Positions 45,238 through 55,416 of a stretch of DNA of 64,000 nucleotides are shown in pieces (the first letter of the stretch is position 1; every line of letters begins with the position of its first letter). The notes below the pieces were generated by a model. The model made no database searches and had not been told where the DNA came from. It saw nothing but the letters and a program-made list of their open reading frames with translations. The stretch is from JBMYZL01 sp049610385 (lineage in GTDB: Bacteria; Bacteroidota; Bacteroidia; Flavobacteriales_D; Sanyastnellaceae), in the NCBI GenBank assembly GCA_049610385.1, contig JBMYZL010000004.1, positions 1-64,000 on the forward strand. Direction: 5' to 3'. The translations under genes were made by a program, and so were the position numbers.

Positions 45238-45618
45238 TCAAATTTGAATCCTTCGAATCACCTTTGATCGCGGTGCTTTGATATGCAATTCTAAAATGCT
45301 TCCCGTTTCTGAGTGAGGCAAAGACCAATCCCAATATTGCCTGCCACCTTTCGCTGGACCTGCATGGATGATCCAATGTTTTTTGGGATCGGTTCCTTCA
45401 ACCGATATTTCGAGATGACTGACTCCATCTGAGGGCAATTCTGCCTCGATGTGCAAACAACCGTCAACAATTGACGCACCCGTACCTGAAAGCTCAACAA
45501 CACCATCAATCACCTCTCCTTTTCTCATCGCGTAAGCCATTCGCTTCAACAGTACCCAAGCCAAGCCAAGAAGCAAGGATACAAGCAGCACATTTCGAAC
45601 GGTTTCTAACCCCATCAT
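45238..45618 (-). CDS. Small membrane-anchored protein of unknown function
   Basis: 126 residues from the ATG at 45616-45618 (a second ATG follows immediately). One N-terminal membrane helix (VLLVSLLLGLAWVLL) with positive residues after it (KRMAYAMRKGE) suggests an anchored protein. The soluble part is beta-rich (VVELSGTGASIVDGCLHIEAELP; SVEGTDPKKHWIIHAG). I recognise no family. It follows the DUF493 gene, whose stop lies 3 bases upstream, so they are one transcript; it converges with argS. Confidence 0.65.
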   Translation of the reverse strand: MMGLETVRNVLLVSLLLGLAWVLLKRMAYAMRKGEVIDGVVELSGTGASIVDGCLHIEAELPSDGVSHLEISVEGTDPKKHWIIHAGPAKGGRQYWDWSLPHSETGSILELHIKAPRSKVIRRIQI

Positions 45619-45620
45619 GC

Positions 45621-45962
45621 TCAAAGGGACAAAATGTCCTTGATTTTTCCCGCTCGGGTATAACGATCGAATACCTCATCCGGACCTCCCAAGGTTTCGA
45701 TGATGGTATACGACTGGTAATTCCCATTTTTGCTGGCCCGGACTTTGACGCTGGAGGCCGATGCGAAAATGGTCTTCAATTCCAATTCACGCTCCTCACT
45801 TCTTGGAAGAATGAATTTGAACGTAAATGCTGACGGCCAATTGTGAAAATGGTTGAGCTGATCGCGCAAACGTTCCAATCGACCTTCAGCATCTTGAGAC
45901 TGGTTGGCATTCATATCGACAAATTTAAGCCAATCCACTGCGTTCAATTCAGGGTCCGCCAA
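45621..45962 (-). CDS. DUF493 family protein (YbeD-like)
   Basis: 113 residues from 45962, or 97 from an ATG at 45914. The YbeD/DUF493 pattern is clear: WPSAFTFKFILPRSEERELEL, then SVKVRASKNGNYQSYTI and the end PDEVFDRYTRAGKIKDILSL. This is a small ferredoxin-like regulatory fold found in many bacteria; its role is unknown. The gene downstream begins at its stop. Confidence 0.85.
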   Translation of the reverse strand: MADPELNAVDWLKFVDMNANQSQDAEGRLERLRDQLNHFHNWPSAFTFKFILPRSEERELELKTIFASASSVKVRASKNGNYQSYTIIETLGGPDEVFDRYTRAGKIKDILSL

Positions 45963-45989
45963 ACATCACCGGTGTTCAGAATACAAGAA

Positions 45990-46013
45990 GGGACCTCACC
46001 AAAGTGAGGCCCC
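45990..46013 (-). terminator. Possible terminator of the 7.8-kb surface-protein gene
   Basis: A 6-bp stem (45994-45999 with 46004-46009) extended by GGG/CCC across one A-C mismatch is followed on the minus strand by CTTCTTGTATTC. The T run is weak. Confidence 0.45.
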
Positions 46014-46085
46014 CTCCCTAGGAATCGGTCTTGCCAGACTCGAATTCTATCCAATCGTTTTGCAGCCGAAACTGCTCAATATGTT

Positions 46086-49000
46086 TTATTCGCAAGTGGT
46101 TCCATACAACTGGAAGAACTCCAAGAGGTCACCAACATTGACGCTACCGTCCTCATTCAAGTCTCCAGGACATGGATCCGGATAGTCACAACCACCTGGG
46201 AATGTTGCATCTGGGTTGTAATCCAATCCGTCAGGATCCATGCAACCTACGATCCAACAGGAACCATCCTCAATTGAGTACAATGGATCATAGTTGGCCG
46301 CCGCCGGATCCGTACAACCTGCATATTCACAGCTTCCGTCGTCCAAAATGGCAGTTGGATCGTAGTTCGCTGCTTCAGCATAGGTACATCCACCGTAAAG
46401 ATCTACGTTGATGTTTTGTGTAATGGTAGCGCTGTTACCACATGCATCGGTAACTGTGATGGTCCGCACCAAGCTATAACCATATCCAGTTACACTCGAG
46501 TACACATCAGTGGTCTCATGTGTCCAATCACTGCAGGCATCATCCACAGTCACCCCTTCGAAGTCAGGCAGTTCTTCACCATTGTAATAGGTCAAGTTCA
46601 CAGTCTCCTCATAGGTAATTTCTGGGGCGGTGGTGTCAACCAATGTGATCATTTGGGTTGCTGTGGTCTCATTTCCACAACCATCCGTCACGATCCATGT
46701 ACGTGTAATCATGTTATCGGGCAAGCATGAACCCTCGCTGGTACTTGCACTGTCCGAATAGTCCACATCCACGTCAGCTGCACAATCGTCAGAGACATTC
46801 GATGCATTCCCTGTCAATGACAAGTCGGTCAAGTCCGTGCTGCACTCCAGTGTGATGTCTGCAGGAGCAGTGAAACTTGGTGCAGTCTCATCATTGTATA
46901 CGAATTCCGTGGTTGAACTTGTCTCATTGCCGCATGCATCAGTTGCCGTGTAAGTCCGGACGATGGACGCCATTCCGGTGCAGTTGACTGCGCCAGCAGC
47001 ATCGCTGTAAGCTACATCAACTGAAGAGCAGGCATCTGTCGCAGCGGGCAGATCTGTTGGGAGCTCATCTCCACAAGCAATGATCACCATCTCGGGCACT
47101 TCATCCATTTCTGGTGCAACCTCATCGATGAATTGAATCAACTGGACAGCAGTGGTTGAGTTGCCACATCCATCCTCTGCAGTCCATGTACGCTCAATGA
47201 CATCATCCGAGAAGCAACCTTCTGCAGATGTCAACACCTCATCTGTGTAGGACACGTCAATGGTCAAGCTACAAATGTCATCCACATCAGTGGGCTCACC
47301 TGTAACCGCAGGGCTGGCATCGCCCCCACAAGCCACTGTAGCATCTGCTGGAACAGTGAATGTCGGTGCGATGTCATCAACAACGGTCACCACCTGAACA
47401 GCAGTAGCGCTGTTGCCACAACCATCAGTTGCCGTGAAAGTCCGGATGATTGAAGCCAAACCAGTGCAGTTGGGGTCACCCATGGTTTCAGCAACTGTGA
47501 CCTCAACCGAAGAGCATGCATCGCCAGCTGTTGCCATTTCGTCAGGAGTTGATTCACCACACTCAATGTTGGTGTCCGCAGGCACAAACGTGAAGTAAGG
47601 ATTCACATCATCTGTCAAAGTGATGGTTTGCGTGAGTGTGGTCTCATTTCCACATTCATCAGTCGCTCTCCATGTACGAATGACAACATCTCCATCAAAG
47701 CATAGGCTTGTGCCTTCAGCATCGAAGTGCTCCACAAATACATCGCCACAATTGTCCATCGCGTCGGTGACGTCTCCTGTCAAAGACAAATCATCCAAGT
47801 TTGCCCCGCAGGCCAAGGATACGTCAGCAGGTGCTGTGAAGGTCGGTGCAGTCTCGTCAACCACTTCAATCACTTGAACAGCCGGAGCTGAATATCCACT
47901 GTTGTCTGTCACAGTCCATGTTCTGGTGATGGTGTAGTTGTTCGGGCAATCGCCTGCCATGATGACATCTGTAAAGGTGTAAGACAAATCCCCATCGCAA
48001 TCATCAATGGCGATTGGCTCACGGATATCAGTGGCCACTTCATCACAAGAGGTTGTGTAATCCTCCACACTGTCAATGACAGGCGCAGAAGTATCGAACA
48101 AGCATGCGTCATCACAAGAACCGCCGTCAGCATAGAAACAGCTTCCATCATCTGTCAACGCTCCATCATAGTTGCACGCCATCTCGTCGGTGCAGCCACA
48201 ACGGCTATCGCCGAAGGTCACCGCAACATATTCTGTATAATCTGCAGCCAATCCCTCAGGGAAGATTTGCAGATACAAACTTCCGTACAATGTTCCAGGT
48301 GTTGTCAGCTGGGCGAACAAGATGCGATTGTCTTCACCAGCGATTCCATAATCACCGCCAAAGTCCACATTCACATACCATCCAGAACCAATTTCATCGT
48401 CAATCACAATGCTGCTACCAGCTTCGAATTCAGCCAACCAAGCGGGTGCATCTCCATCTGTTGCCGCGGCATACTCGAGGTTATCCGCAGGCGTATCATC
48501 CCCGATGGTCACATAAGAATCCCACTCCAATTGTGGCGTTACACCGAAGAATAACGGATTGGTTGGGAAATGTGAGCCCACAGGGTCTTGGAAGAATTGA
48601 GAAGACGTCCCCAAAACAATGGGGTTGTTCTCATTGCCCAAAATGGCGTTCAAAACGTCCGTGCTGTTCGGTGTGGTCACATACAAGCGATATGTGGTCG
48701 CACCGGGCACTTCATCTGATGCATATTCCTCAATTTCAATGGAATAATCTGCATTGGATGTTTCGATGTTTGGACAGCTGCAGTAATCACAGAAGTCCAC
48801 AGATGGCTGTTCAACTGAAGGCTCATAATTGCAAGCTGTAGGATCATCACAACCCTGCAATGCATCGCAGATCAAGTCACCATTGATGTCGAGGCAATTG
48901 CCATCGCAATCAAAACCTGCATCTGGATAAGAGCAAGAACCATCATCTTCAGCAGCATTCGCATTGAAGTTGCACGCCATGCTGTCCGTACAACCCACAC

Positions 49001-52000
49001 AAACTTCGGGATAGTCACAAGAACCATCATCATCTGTTGCATCAGCATTGTAGTTACAAGCGTCTGCATCAGTGCAACCAGCGACCTCATCTTCATCACA
49101 GACGCCATCCGTGTCCGCATCGTTGAAACATACACCATCGCAATCCACGAATGCACTACCATAAGTGTCGCTTGGGTACGAACAAGTACCGTCATCATAA
49201 ATCGAGGCTGAATCATAATTGCATGCAGCTTCATCCGTACATCCACAATCAGAACCTCCGAAGCTCAAATTGAGATAGGTGTCCTGGCTGGAATCTCCAT
49301 CAGGGAAGACTTGAACAAAGAGCTGACCCGCAATCTCACCATCTGTGGTCAATTGTGCCACAAGAACGCGGTTGTCCTCACCTGCGATTCCATTGACATT
49401 CAAGTTTGTTGTAAACCAAGAGCCGCCGAAGAAACTGTCAATGACCAAGTCACCACCAGCTTCAAAATTCTCACCCCAATTGTCGCCTTCGGCTGCCGCC
49501 ACCTGGACCGATGCCTCACCTGCATCGGTGTTGGCTGCTTGAGAAATTCCGATGGTCAACCAGCTATCATACTGAACAGACGGCAGAACTGAGAAGAACA
49601 AAGGATTGATTTCATGTGCAAACAGACCGCCAAACTGGCTTTGAAAAAAGTCCGTTGTGGTGCTCAAAATGGCCGGGTTGGTTTCGTCTCCTGCAATCGC
49701 AGAAATGAAGTCGTCTGGTCCTGGTGTAGTCACATAGACGCGGTATGTGTTCTGACCAGGAACGCCGTTTTCTGCATACAATTCCAATTCGAGTCCAAAT
49801 CCATCAACTCCACCCAGACCACAAGAACAGTAATCACAGTTGCCATCATCATAAGTCGCAGCATCGTTGTAGTTACAAGCAATAGAATCTGTACAACCCA
49901 AAACTTCATTTACGGTAATGTGTTGCGTTGCCTCGGCACTGTTGCCGCACTCATCCATAGCCACGAAAGTGCGCGTGATCGATGTGCTGGTTCCGGCAGA
50001 AGCATCGGCCTCATCGTAGAAAGTAACGGTCACACTGCCGCAGTTGTCTGTGGCTTCTGCCATTGTCTCTGGCACATCAGTGCCTGCATCATACGTTGCA
50101 TCCGAAGGAACAGAAGTAAACGTCGGAGCAGCATTGTCAATGACCTCAATTGTTTGCGTTGCTGTGGAGGTATTACCGCAGTCGTCGGAAGCGGAGAACG
50201 TACGCAAGATTGTGTATTCTGAGGCACAATCCCCCGCAACAGTTTCCTCGGTCATCGTCACATCTACGGCTCCCTCACAGTCGGTGGCTGTAGCCATTCC
50301 ATAATCCGGAGCTTCTTCATCACAACTATACGTCATGTCTGCTGGCGCATCGATTGCAGGTCCTTGGGTATCCACGAATGTAATCAACTGAACTGCAGTC
50401 GAAGAATTGTCGCATGCATCACTAACAGTCCATGTCCGAATCACACCCTCATTGGCTAAACAAGTATTTTCATTTTCAGCAACGAGCGAAGCGGTTTCGC
50501 CTTCTGTGTAAACTGCGTTTCCAGACCACTCAATCACGAATCCATCCGCAGAAGTGGATGTGCTCAAAGCTGCACCCGGTGCGATGCCATTCGTCACGAC
50601 AGTCAACGCAGAAACATCCGCATCAGAGTTTGATACGATAACACGACCGTAATCGTAAGCATAACTGTTCGTGTTGGACGTCAAGGCGCCCTCAAAGGTC
50701 AAGTTGACCAAACCGCCATCGATGTCCACGGTAATCGCGCCCCGGTGTCCTACTGGATTTTGAACTTCATCATCCAAGGTCAATTCAGGACCATCTCCAA
50801 CAACCGCAGCCATGGCTTCGAGGACAAAGGGTTGTCCGAACAAACCAGGAATGTCCAAGCCCATCTCAACCCGAATGTCCATGGTTGAACCTGAAATGTC
50901 CGCAGTGCCAGCAGCAGGTGTATCCTCGTAATCGAAAGACAATTCTCCAGAGCAGTCGTCATAGGAATCGGTCGGGTATTCCGCCACTCCAGCACCTGGT
51001 GTGATGTCTGTTCCACACTCTACTGTCAAATCTTCTTGGGCGATAGCCACCGGTGCCTCTTCGTCAATCAAATAAAGCTCCTGTGTGGCGGTCGATTCAT
51101 TGCCCCAACCATCAGTCGCTGTAAACGTACGGATGATGGTAGCGCCTTCGCCGCATGCATTGCCAGTCAATTCGTCGGCAAAACTCACAGTCACGTCGCC
51201 TCCGCAACCCGCAGCCGTCGCCTCCGCCATGTCAGTGGGCAAATCATCTGCGCAATTCAAAGTCACAGCGCTGGGGACAAAAATGAATTCTGGTCCCTGT
51301 TCAGGGTCAGCAGTCCCCCAACCAAACGGAAGGGATAGCTCCATGGCGTTCTGTTGATCACCATTCGGGAAAATTTGAACAAAAACTTCACCTTCAATGA
51401 CGCCATGCGTAGTGAACTGACCAATCAAAACTTGATTGTCATCACCAGCGAGGCCATTGGAGTTGGCAATGGTGATGTACCAACCATCTCCATATTCGCT
51501 GTTCAAGTTGATGTCGCCTCCAGCGTTGAATTCGTCTACCCATGTGGGGTCAGAATCGTTGCTTTCGCCTGTCAAAGGCGCTTGAATGTCTTGTCCAGAA
51601 CCTGGAGCTCCATCAAGTCCAATGGTTACCCAACTGTCATAAAGCAACTCAGGGAAGAAACTGTAGAAGAATTCGCTGTAGCTCGTCGGGAATGGATTGG
51701 TGTAGGCCATGTCTTGGTAAAACCCACGAGTAGAACCGATGAAGGATGGCAAAGTACTCGTTCCCGTAATGGCAGAGACAAAGTCACCGCTGTTGATGGT
51801 GTTCACATACATCCGGTAAACCGTGCCCTCAGGTGAAGTACCCGATTCTTCGATTGAAATGCTGTAACCCGCAATTTCATCACCTCCGTAGCAACAGTAA
51901 TCGCAACTTCCATCTTCCTCTGTAGCAGCTGGGTTATAGGAGCAAGATGTTGCATCTGTGCACCCAGATACTTCGAACTCATCACAAGTCCCATCATCGT

Positions 52001-53879
52001 CCGTGTCCGTCAAGCAATTGCCCTCACAGTCGTATCCAGCGTCTGGATAAAGACACAAAGAATTGTCTGTGTCTGTGTTTGAATCCGAATTGTAATTACA
52101 AGCGGCTGCGTCAGTACAGTCTACAATTTCAAACTCATCACAGACGCCATCAACATCCGCATCATTCAAGCAATTGCCATCACAATCGTATCCGAATTCT
52201 GGGAAGACACAAGATTCCAGATCGGTAACCATGCTGGGATCCACATAGTTACAAGCATTCGGGTTCAAACACCCTGAAACCTCGTCCTCGTCGCAAACAT
52301 AATCGCCGTCAGAATCATTCAAACAGTCGCCATTGCAGTCCACGTAGTCTGCTCCGAAGTAATCCTCAGGGTACAAACAGGTGCCATCATCATACATGGC
52401 ATCCGCATCATAATTGCAGGCGGCTTCGTCCTGACATGCACAAGGCGGCGTAGAAAACGAAACCATGAACTGAATCTCTTCTGATTGAACACCCTCTGGG
52501 AAAAGTGATACCAACAATTCCCCTGACAGATCACCATCAGTTGTGAATTGACCAATCAAAACCTTTTTATCTGCACCTGCAATCGCATTGTCATAACCTG
52601 GCTCCACGAACCAGACACCACCATGGACACCTTCTAGAAGGATGTTGCCACCTTCCTCAAATGAGTCAATCCAAGGTGAGCTAGATGCTTCAACAAGCGT
52701 AATGGCCTTCTCTCCTTCCACCGGTGCAGACGTCAAACCGATGGTAACGTAAGAATCAAACTCAAGTTCTGGAATGAAAGGCAACGTAACCGGATTGATG
52801 TTGTTCGCCGTTGCGTCACCTTGGGGATGCTGATAGAAAGCTGTAGTTGTGCTGACGTTAGCAGGAGTGGATCCGTGACCTGCTACAGCGGACAACGCGT
52901 CTGCTTCAGAGTTGGTATGGATGTACACGCGGTAAGTAATCTGCTCGAGGATACCAGTGTACGAGAAAATCTCAACGTCAACGGAATAATCTGGATTCGA
53001 ACTGCTTACCTGAGCACAGCAATATTCACATGAACCATCGTCCACATTTGCTGAGTCGTCGAAATTACAAGCCGTATTGTCGATGCAACCAGGGTATTCA
53101 CAAGAACCATCATCCAAAGTGGCATCTGGATCAAAGTTGCTGGCCATCGAATCCATACATCCACAAGTCTCCGTTGTAAATGAGAATTGGTGTTGGAATG
53201 CAGCATCCCCTCCTCCATCAGCTGGGAAGACTTGGATATTCAGAGAACCCGAAAGGTTTCCGTCCGTCGTCAATTGGGCAAGCAATACTTTGTTGTCATC
53301 GCCTGCGAAGCCATTGCTTGCGGTGTTCAAAATGAACCAACCGCCACCGGCCACAGAAACAGATGCATCAATGTCCAGATCGCCTCCGGAAAGGAATTGC
53401 GGACCCCATTCTGCTTCACCCAACAACATGATGTCTCCTTGTGCAGAGCCCACAGCCTCCTGATCCAATCCAATGGATACGAAACTGTCAAACTCCAAAG
53501 CTGGAAAGTAGGAGAACAACAAAGGGTTGATTTGGTTGGGGGTCAAACCACCAAACATGTTCTTGTAGAACGAACCTGTGGTATTCAGGTGAACCTCACC
53601 AGGTCCAGTCACCCCGTCCGCCATCACGGCTGACACAAAGTCATCCGCAGATGGTGTTTCGAGATAAACCCGGTAAGTGGTCATGCCAGCCAAAGCGGCA
53701 AGAGCGGGTTGTTCTTCGGAACCGTCAAATGTCATATGCTCCTCGACGGACAACTGATAACCGGCATTACCGGAGGGTTCAGAGCCGTAGCCAAAGCAAG
53801 CAGTTTGAGCGACCAATTTGCCCGAGAAGCTTGAGAATCCGACAAGCACAGCGAGCAGGAAGTAGAATTTCGTCTGCAT
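46086..53879 (-). CDS. Giant secreted protein: five recurrent domains, Cys/Asp repeats, HYR-like repeats, dockerin-like end
   Basis: 2,597 residues from the ATG at 53877-53879, which begins a signal peptide (MQTKFYFLLAVLVGFSSF ...). An upstream start at 53936 is unlikely. Five copies of the recurrent domain lie near 53755-53163, 53000-52440, 51870-51305, 49805-49240 and 48755-48190. Between them are about fifteen GC.D..ACNY units, several with D.D.DG.CD loops, and HYR-like modules (APTFTAPADV ... RTWTATDGCGNSTTA.Q), most densely at 48110-46430. Three more Cys units close the array, and the C-terminus is CPGDLNEDGSVNVGDLLEFF, a single dockerin-like EF-hand; no T9SS type A domain follows. Likely exported, calcium-binding and surface-exposed; export route unproven. 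Confidence 0.9.
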   Translation of the reverse strand: MQTKFYFLLAVLVGFSSFSGKLVAQTACFGYGSEPSGNAGYQLSVEEHMTFDGSEEQPALAALAGMTTYRVYLETPSADDFVSAVMADGVTGPGEVHLNTTGSFYKNMFGGLTPNQINPLLFSYFPALEFDSFVSIGLDQEAVGSAQGDIMLLGEAEWGPQFLSGGDLDIDASVSVAGGGWFILNTASNGFAGDDNKVLLAQLTTDGNLSGSLNIQVFPADGGGDAAFQHQFSFTTETCGCMDSMASNFDPDATLDDGSCEYPGCIDNTACNFDDSANVDDGSCEYCCAQVSSSNPDYSVDVEIFSYTGILEQITYRVYIHTNSEADALSAVAGHGSTPANVSTTTAFYQHPQGDATANNINPVTLPFIPELEFDSYVTIGLTSAPVEGEKAITLVEASSSPWIDSFEEGGNILLEGVHGGVWFVEPGYDNAIAGADKKVLIGQFTTDGDLSGELLVSLFPEGVQSEEIQFMVSFSTPPCACQDEAACNYDADAMYDDGTCLYPEDYFGADYVDCNGDCLNDSDGDYVCDEDEVSGCLNPNACNYVDPSMVTDLESCVFPEFGYDCDGNCLNDADVDGVCDEFEIVDCTDAAACNYNSDSNTDTDNSLCLYPDAGYDCEGNCLTDTDDDGTCDEFEVSGCTDATSCSYNPAATEEDGSCDYCCYGGDEIAGYSISIEESGTSPEGTVYRMYVNTINSGDFVSAITGTSTLPSFIGSTRGFYQDMAYTNPFPTSYSEFFYSFFPELLYDSWVTIGLDGAPGSGQDIQAPLTGESNDSDPTWVDEFNAGGDINLNSEYGDGWYITIANSNGLAGDDNQVLIGQFTTHGVIEGEVFVQIFPNGDQQNAMELSLPFGWGTADPEQGPEFIFVPSAVTLNCADDLPTDMAEATAAGCGGDVTVSFADELTGNACGEGATIIRTFTATDGWGNESTATQELYLIDEEAPVAIAQEDLTVECGTDITPGAGVAEYPTDSYDDCSGELSFDYEDTPAAGTADISGSTMDIRVEMGLDIPGLFGQPFVLEAMAAVVGDGPELTLDDEVQNPVGHRGAITVDIDGGLVNLTFEGALTSNTNSYAYDYGRVIVSNSDADVSALTVVTNGIAPGAALSTSTSADGFVIEWSGNAVYTEGETASLVAENENTCLANEGVIRTWTVSDACDNSSTAVQLITFVDTQGPAIDAPADMTYSCDEEAPDYGMATATDCEGAVDVTMTEETVAGDCASEYTILRTFSASDDCGNTSTATQTIEVIDNAAPTFTSVPSDATYDAGTDVPETMAEATDNCGSVTVTFYDEADASAGTSTSITRTFVAMDECGNSAEATQHITVNEVLGCTDSIACNYNDAATYDDGNCDYCSCGLGGVDGFGLELELYAENGVPGQNTYRVYVTTPGPDDFISAIAGDETNPAILSTTTDFFQSQFGGLFAHEINPLFFSVLPSVQYDSWLTIGISQAANTDAGEASVQVAAAEGDNWGENFEAGGDLVIDSFFGGSWFTTNLNVNGIAGEDNRVLVAQLTTDGEIAGQLFVQVFPDGDSSQDTYLNLSFGGSDCGCTDEAACNYDSASIYDDGTCSYPSDTYGSAFVDCDGVCFNDADTDGVCDEDEVAGCTDADACNYNADATDDDGSCDYPEVCVGCTDSMACNFNANAAEDDGSCSYPDAGFDCDGNCLDINGDLICDALQGCDDPTACNYEPSVEQPSVDFCDYCSCPNIETSNADYSIEIEEYASDEVPGATTYRLYVTTPNSTDVLNAILGNENNPIVLGTSSQFFQDPVGSHFPTNPLFFGVTPQLEWDSYVTIGDDTPADNLEYAAATDGDAPAWLAEFEAGSSIVIDDEIGSGWYVNVDFGGDYGIAGEDNRILFAQLTTPGTLYGSLYLQIFPEGLAADYTEYVAVTFGDSRCGCTDEMACNYDGALTDDGSCFYADGGSCDDACLFDTSAPVIDSVEDYTTSCDEVATDIREPIAIDDCDGDLSYTFTDVIMAGDCPNNYTITRTWTVTDNSGYSAPAVQVIEVVDETAPTFTAPADVSLACGANLDDLSLTGDVTDAMDNCGDVFVEHFDAEGTSLCFDGDVVIRTWRATDECGNETTLTQTITLTDDVNPYFTFVPADTNIECGESTPDEMATAGDACSSVEVTVAETMGDPNCTGLASIIRTFTATDGCGNSATAVQVVTVVDDIAPTFTVPADATVACGGDASPAVTGEPTDVDDICSLTIDVSYTDEVLTSAEGCFSDDVIERTWTAEDGCGNSTTAVQLIQFIDEVAPEMDEVPEMVIIACGDELPTDLPAATDACSSVDVAYSDAAGAVNCTGMASIVRTYTATDACGNETSSTTEFVYNDETAPSFTAPADITLECSTDLTDLSLTGNASNVSDDCAADVDVDYSDSASTSEGSCLPDNMITRTWIVTDGCGNETTATQMITLVDTTAPEITYEETVNLTYYNGEELPDFEGVTVDDACSDWTHETTDVYSSVTGYGYSLVRTITVTDACGNSATITQNINVDLYGGCTYAEAANYDPTAILDDGSCEYAGCTDPAAANYDPLYSIEDGSCWIVGCMDPDGLDYNPDATFPGGCDYPDPCPGDLNEDGSVNVGDLLEFFQLYGTTCE

Positions 53880-54046
53880 TATTCCTAGGTTAAGCGTCCG
53901 AAATTTACGAAATGTCGCCCGAACGAACAAGCACATCGAAAGGAAATTTGAGTCAATCGAGAAAAAAAAGGGTTTGAACGAATACCGACTGGAGTCGAAA
54001 AACCCTCAGAATGAGTTGTAAATTCGCCGTTCTATACCCGATAGTC
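53880..54046. other. Divergent intergenic region between the giant gene and ffh
   Basis: It holds near-matches to the -7 box for both sides: TAAATTTC on the minus strand at 53900-53907 and TAAATTCG on the plus strand at 54019-54026, 20 bases before the ffh ATG. A 7-bp inverted repeat (AGGGTTT ... AAACCCT, ~53970-54007) encloses a smaller CGACT-GG-AGTCG hairpin. No gene is seen. Confidence 0.4.
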
Positions 54047-55384
54047 ATGCTCGAAAATCTCCAAGAAAGATTTGACCGCGCTTTTCAAATTCTGAAAGGA
54101 CATGGCCAAATCACTGAAATCAACGTCGGAGAAACACTCAAAGAAGTACGTAAAGCGCTGTTGGATGCCGACGTAGATTACAAGACAGCGAAACAGTTTA
54201 CCCAGCAAGTCAAGGAAAAAGCCCTTGGTCAGAAGGTACTAACTGCAATCAAGCCGGGACAATTGTTGGTGAAAATCACGCATCAGGAATTGACTTCCTT
54301 GATGGGAGAGGCTACAGCACAACTCAATGTCCAAGGCCAACCCGCAGTCATCATGATGGCTGGTTTGCAGGGCGCAGGAAAGACCACCCACGTCGGGAAA
54401 CTGGCGCAATGGATTCAATCCAAGCATGGACGCAAAACCCTCTTGGTGGCCTGTGACGTGCATCGACCTGCAGCCGTTGATCAATTGCAAGTAGTCGGTC
54501 AGACGGTGGGTGCTGAAGTGTTCTCCGAACCCGGGGTTCAAGATGCTGCTGGCATTGCCAAACGTGCCTTGGCACACGCAAAAGCCAATGGATTCGGAGC
54601 CGTTATCGTCGATACGGCTGGCCGCCTGGCCATCGACGAGGAGATGATGGATGAGATTGCAGCAGTCAAGGAAGCCATCAACCCCCAAGAAATTCTTTTC
54701 ACTGTAGACGCCATGACGGGCCAGGATGCGGTTCGCACAGCCAAGGCATTCAACGACCGGCTGGATTTCACAGGTGTGATTCTCACCAAATTGGACGGAG
54801 ACACAAGAGGAGGTGCCGCCCTCGCTGTCTACTCCGTAGTGGGGAAACCCATCAAGTTTGTAGGGGTAGGCGAAAAGATGGACGCACTGGAAGTCTTTCA
54901 TCCCAATCGCATGGCCGATCGAATCTTGGGAATGGGAGACGTGGTGTCGCTTGTTGAAAGAGCACAAGAGGTCATTGATGAAAAAGAGGCTGCACGGCTT
55001 GAGTCGAAAATTCGAAAGAACAAATTCGACTTGGAAGATTTCCTTCAACAAATCCAGCAGTTGAAGAAAATGGGCAATGTCAAGGACCTGATGAGCATGA
55101 TTCCCGGCATGGGGAAAGCCCTCAAAGGGGTGGATTTGGACGACTCTGCTTTCAAAAAAGTAGAGTCACTCATTCAGTCCATGACGCCTGAAGAAAGGAA
55201 AAACCCGGCCATCATTGATTCCAGCCGAAAAAAAAGAATCGCTTTGGGTTCAGGGAGTGACGTCAATGAAGTGAACCGATTACTGAAGCAATTTAACGAG
55301 ATGCGAAAGATGATGCATCTCATGACCAAAGGTACAGGTGGAAAACGCAGCCGGATGGCGGGACTTTCTGCAATGCGCCGTTGA
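54047..55384 (+). CDS. ffh: Signal recognition particle protein Ffh
   Basis: 445 residues from the ATG at 54047; the frame is open 12 codons upstream. Ffh is the GTPase that binds 4.5S RNA and hydrophobic signal sequences and hands nascent chains to FtsY at the membrane. The NG domain shows G1 GLQGAGKTT, G2 DVHRPAAVDQL, G3 DTAGR, G4 TKLDGD and G5 GVGEK. The M domain follows from ~300 with QQLKKMGNVKDLMSMIPGMGK and ends in the basic SRMAGLSAMRR. It is followed by folD after 32 bases. Confidence 0.97.
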   Translation: MLENLQERFDRAFQILKGHGQITEINVGETLKEVRKALLDADVDYKTAKQFTQQVKEKALGQKVLTAIKPGQLLVKITHQELTSLMGEATAQLNVQGQPAVIMMAGLQGAGKTTHVGKLAQWIQSKHGRKTLLVACDVHRPAAVDQLQVVGQTVGAEVFSEPGVQDAAGIAKRALAHAKANGFGAVIVDTAGRLAIDEEMMDEIAAVKEAINPQEILFTVDAMTGQDAVRTAKAFNDRLDFTGVILTKLDGDTRGGAALAVYSVVGKPIKFVGVGEKMDALEVFHPNRMADRILGMGDVVSLVERAQEVIDEKEAARLESKIRKNKFDLEDFLQQIQQLKKMGNVKDLMSMIPGMGKALKGVDLDDSAFKKVESLIQSMTPEERKNPAIIDSSRKKRIALGSGSDVNEVNRLLKQFNEMRKMMHLMTKGTGGKRSRMAGLSAMRR

Positions 55385-55416
55385 ATCCAGCTCGAATTCC
55401 AAACAACCACAACCCC

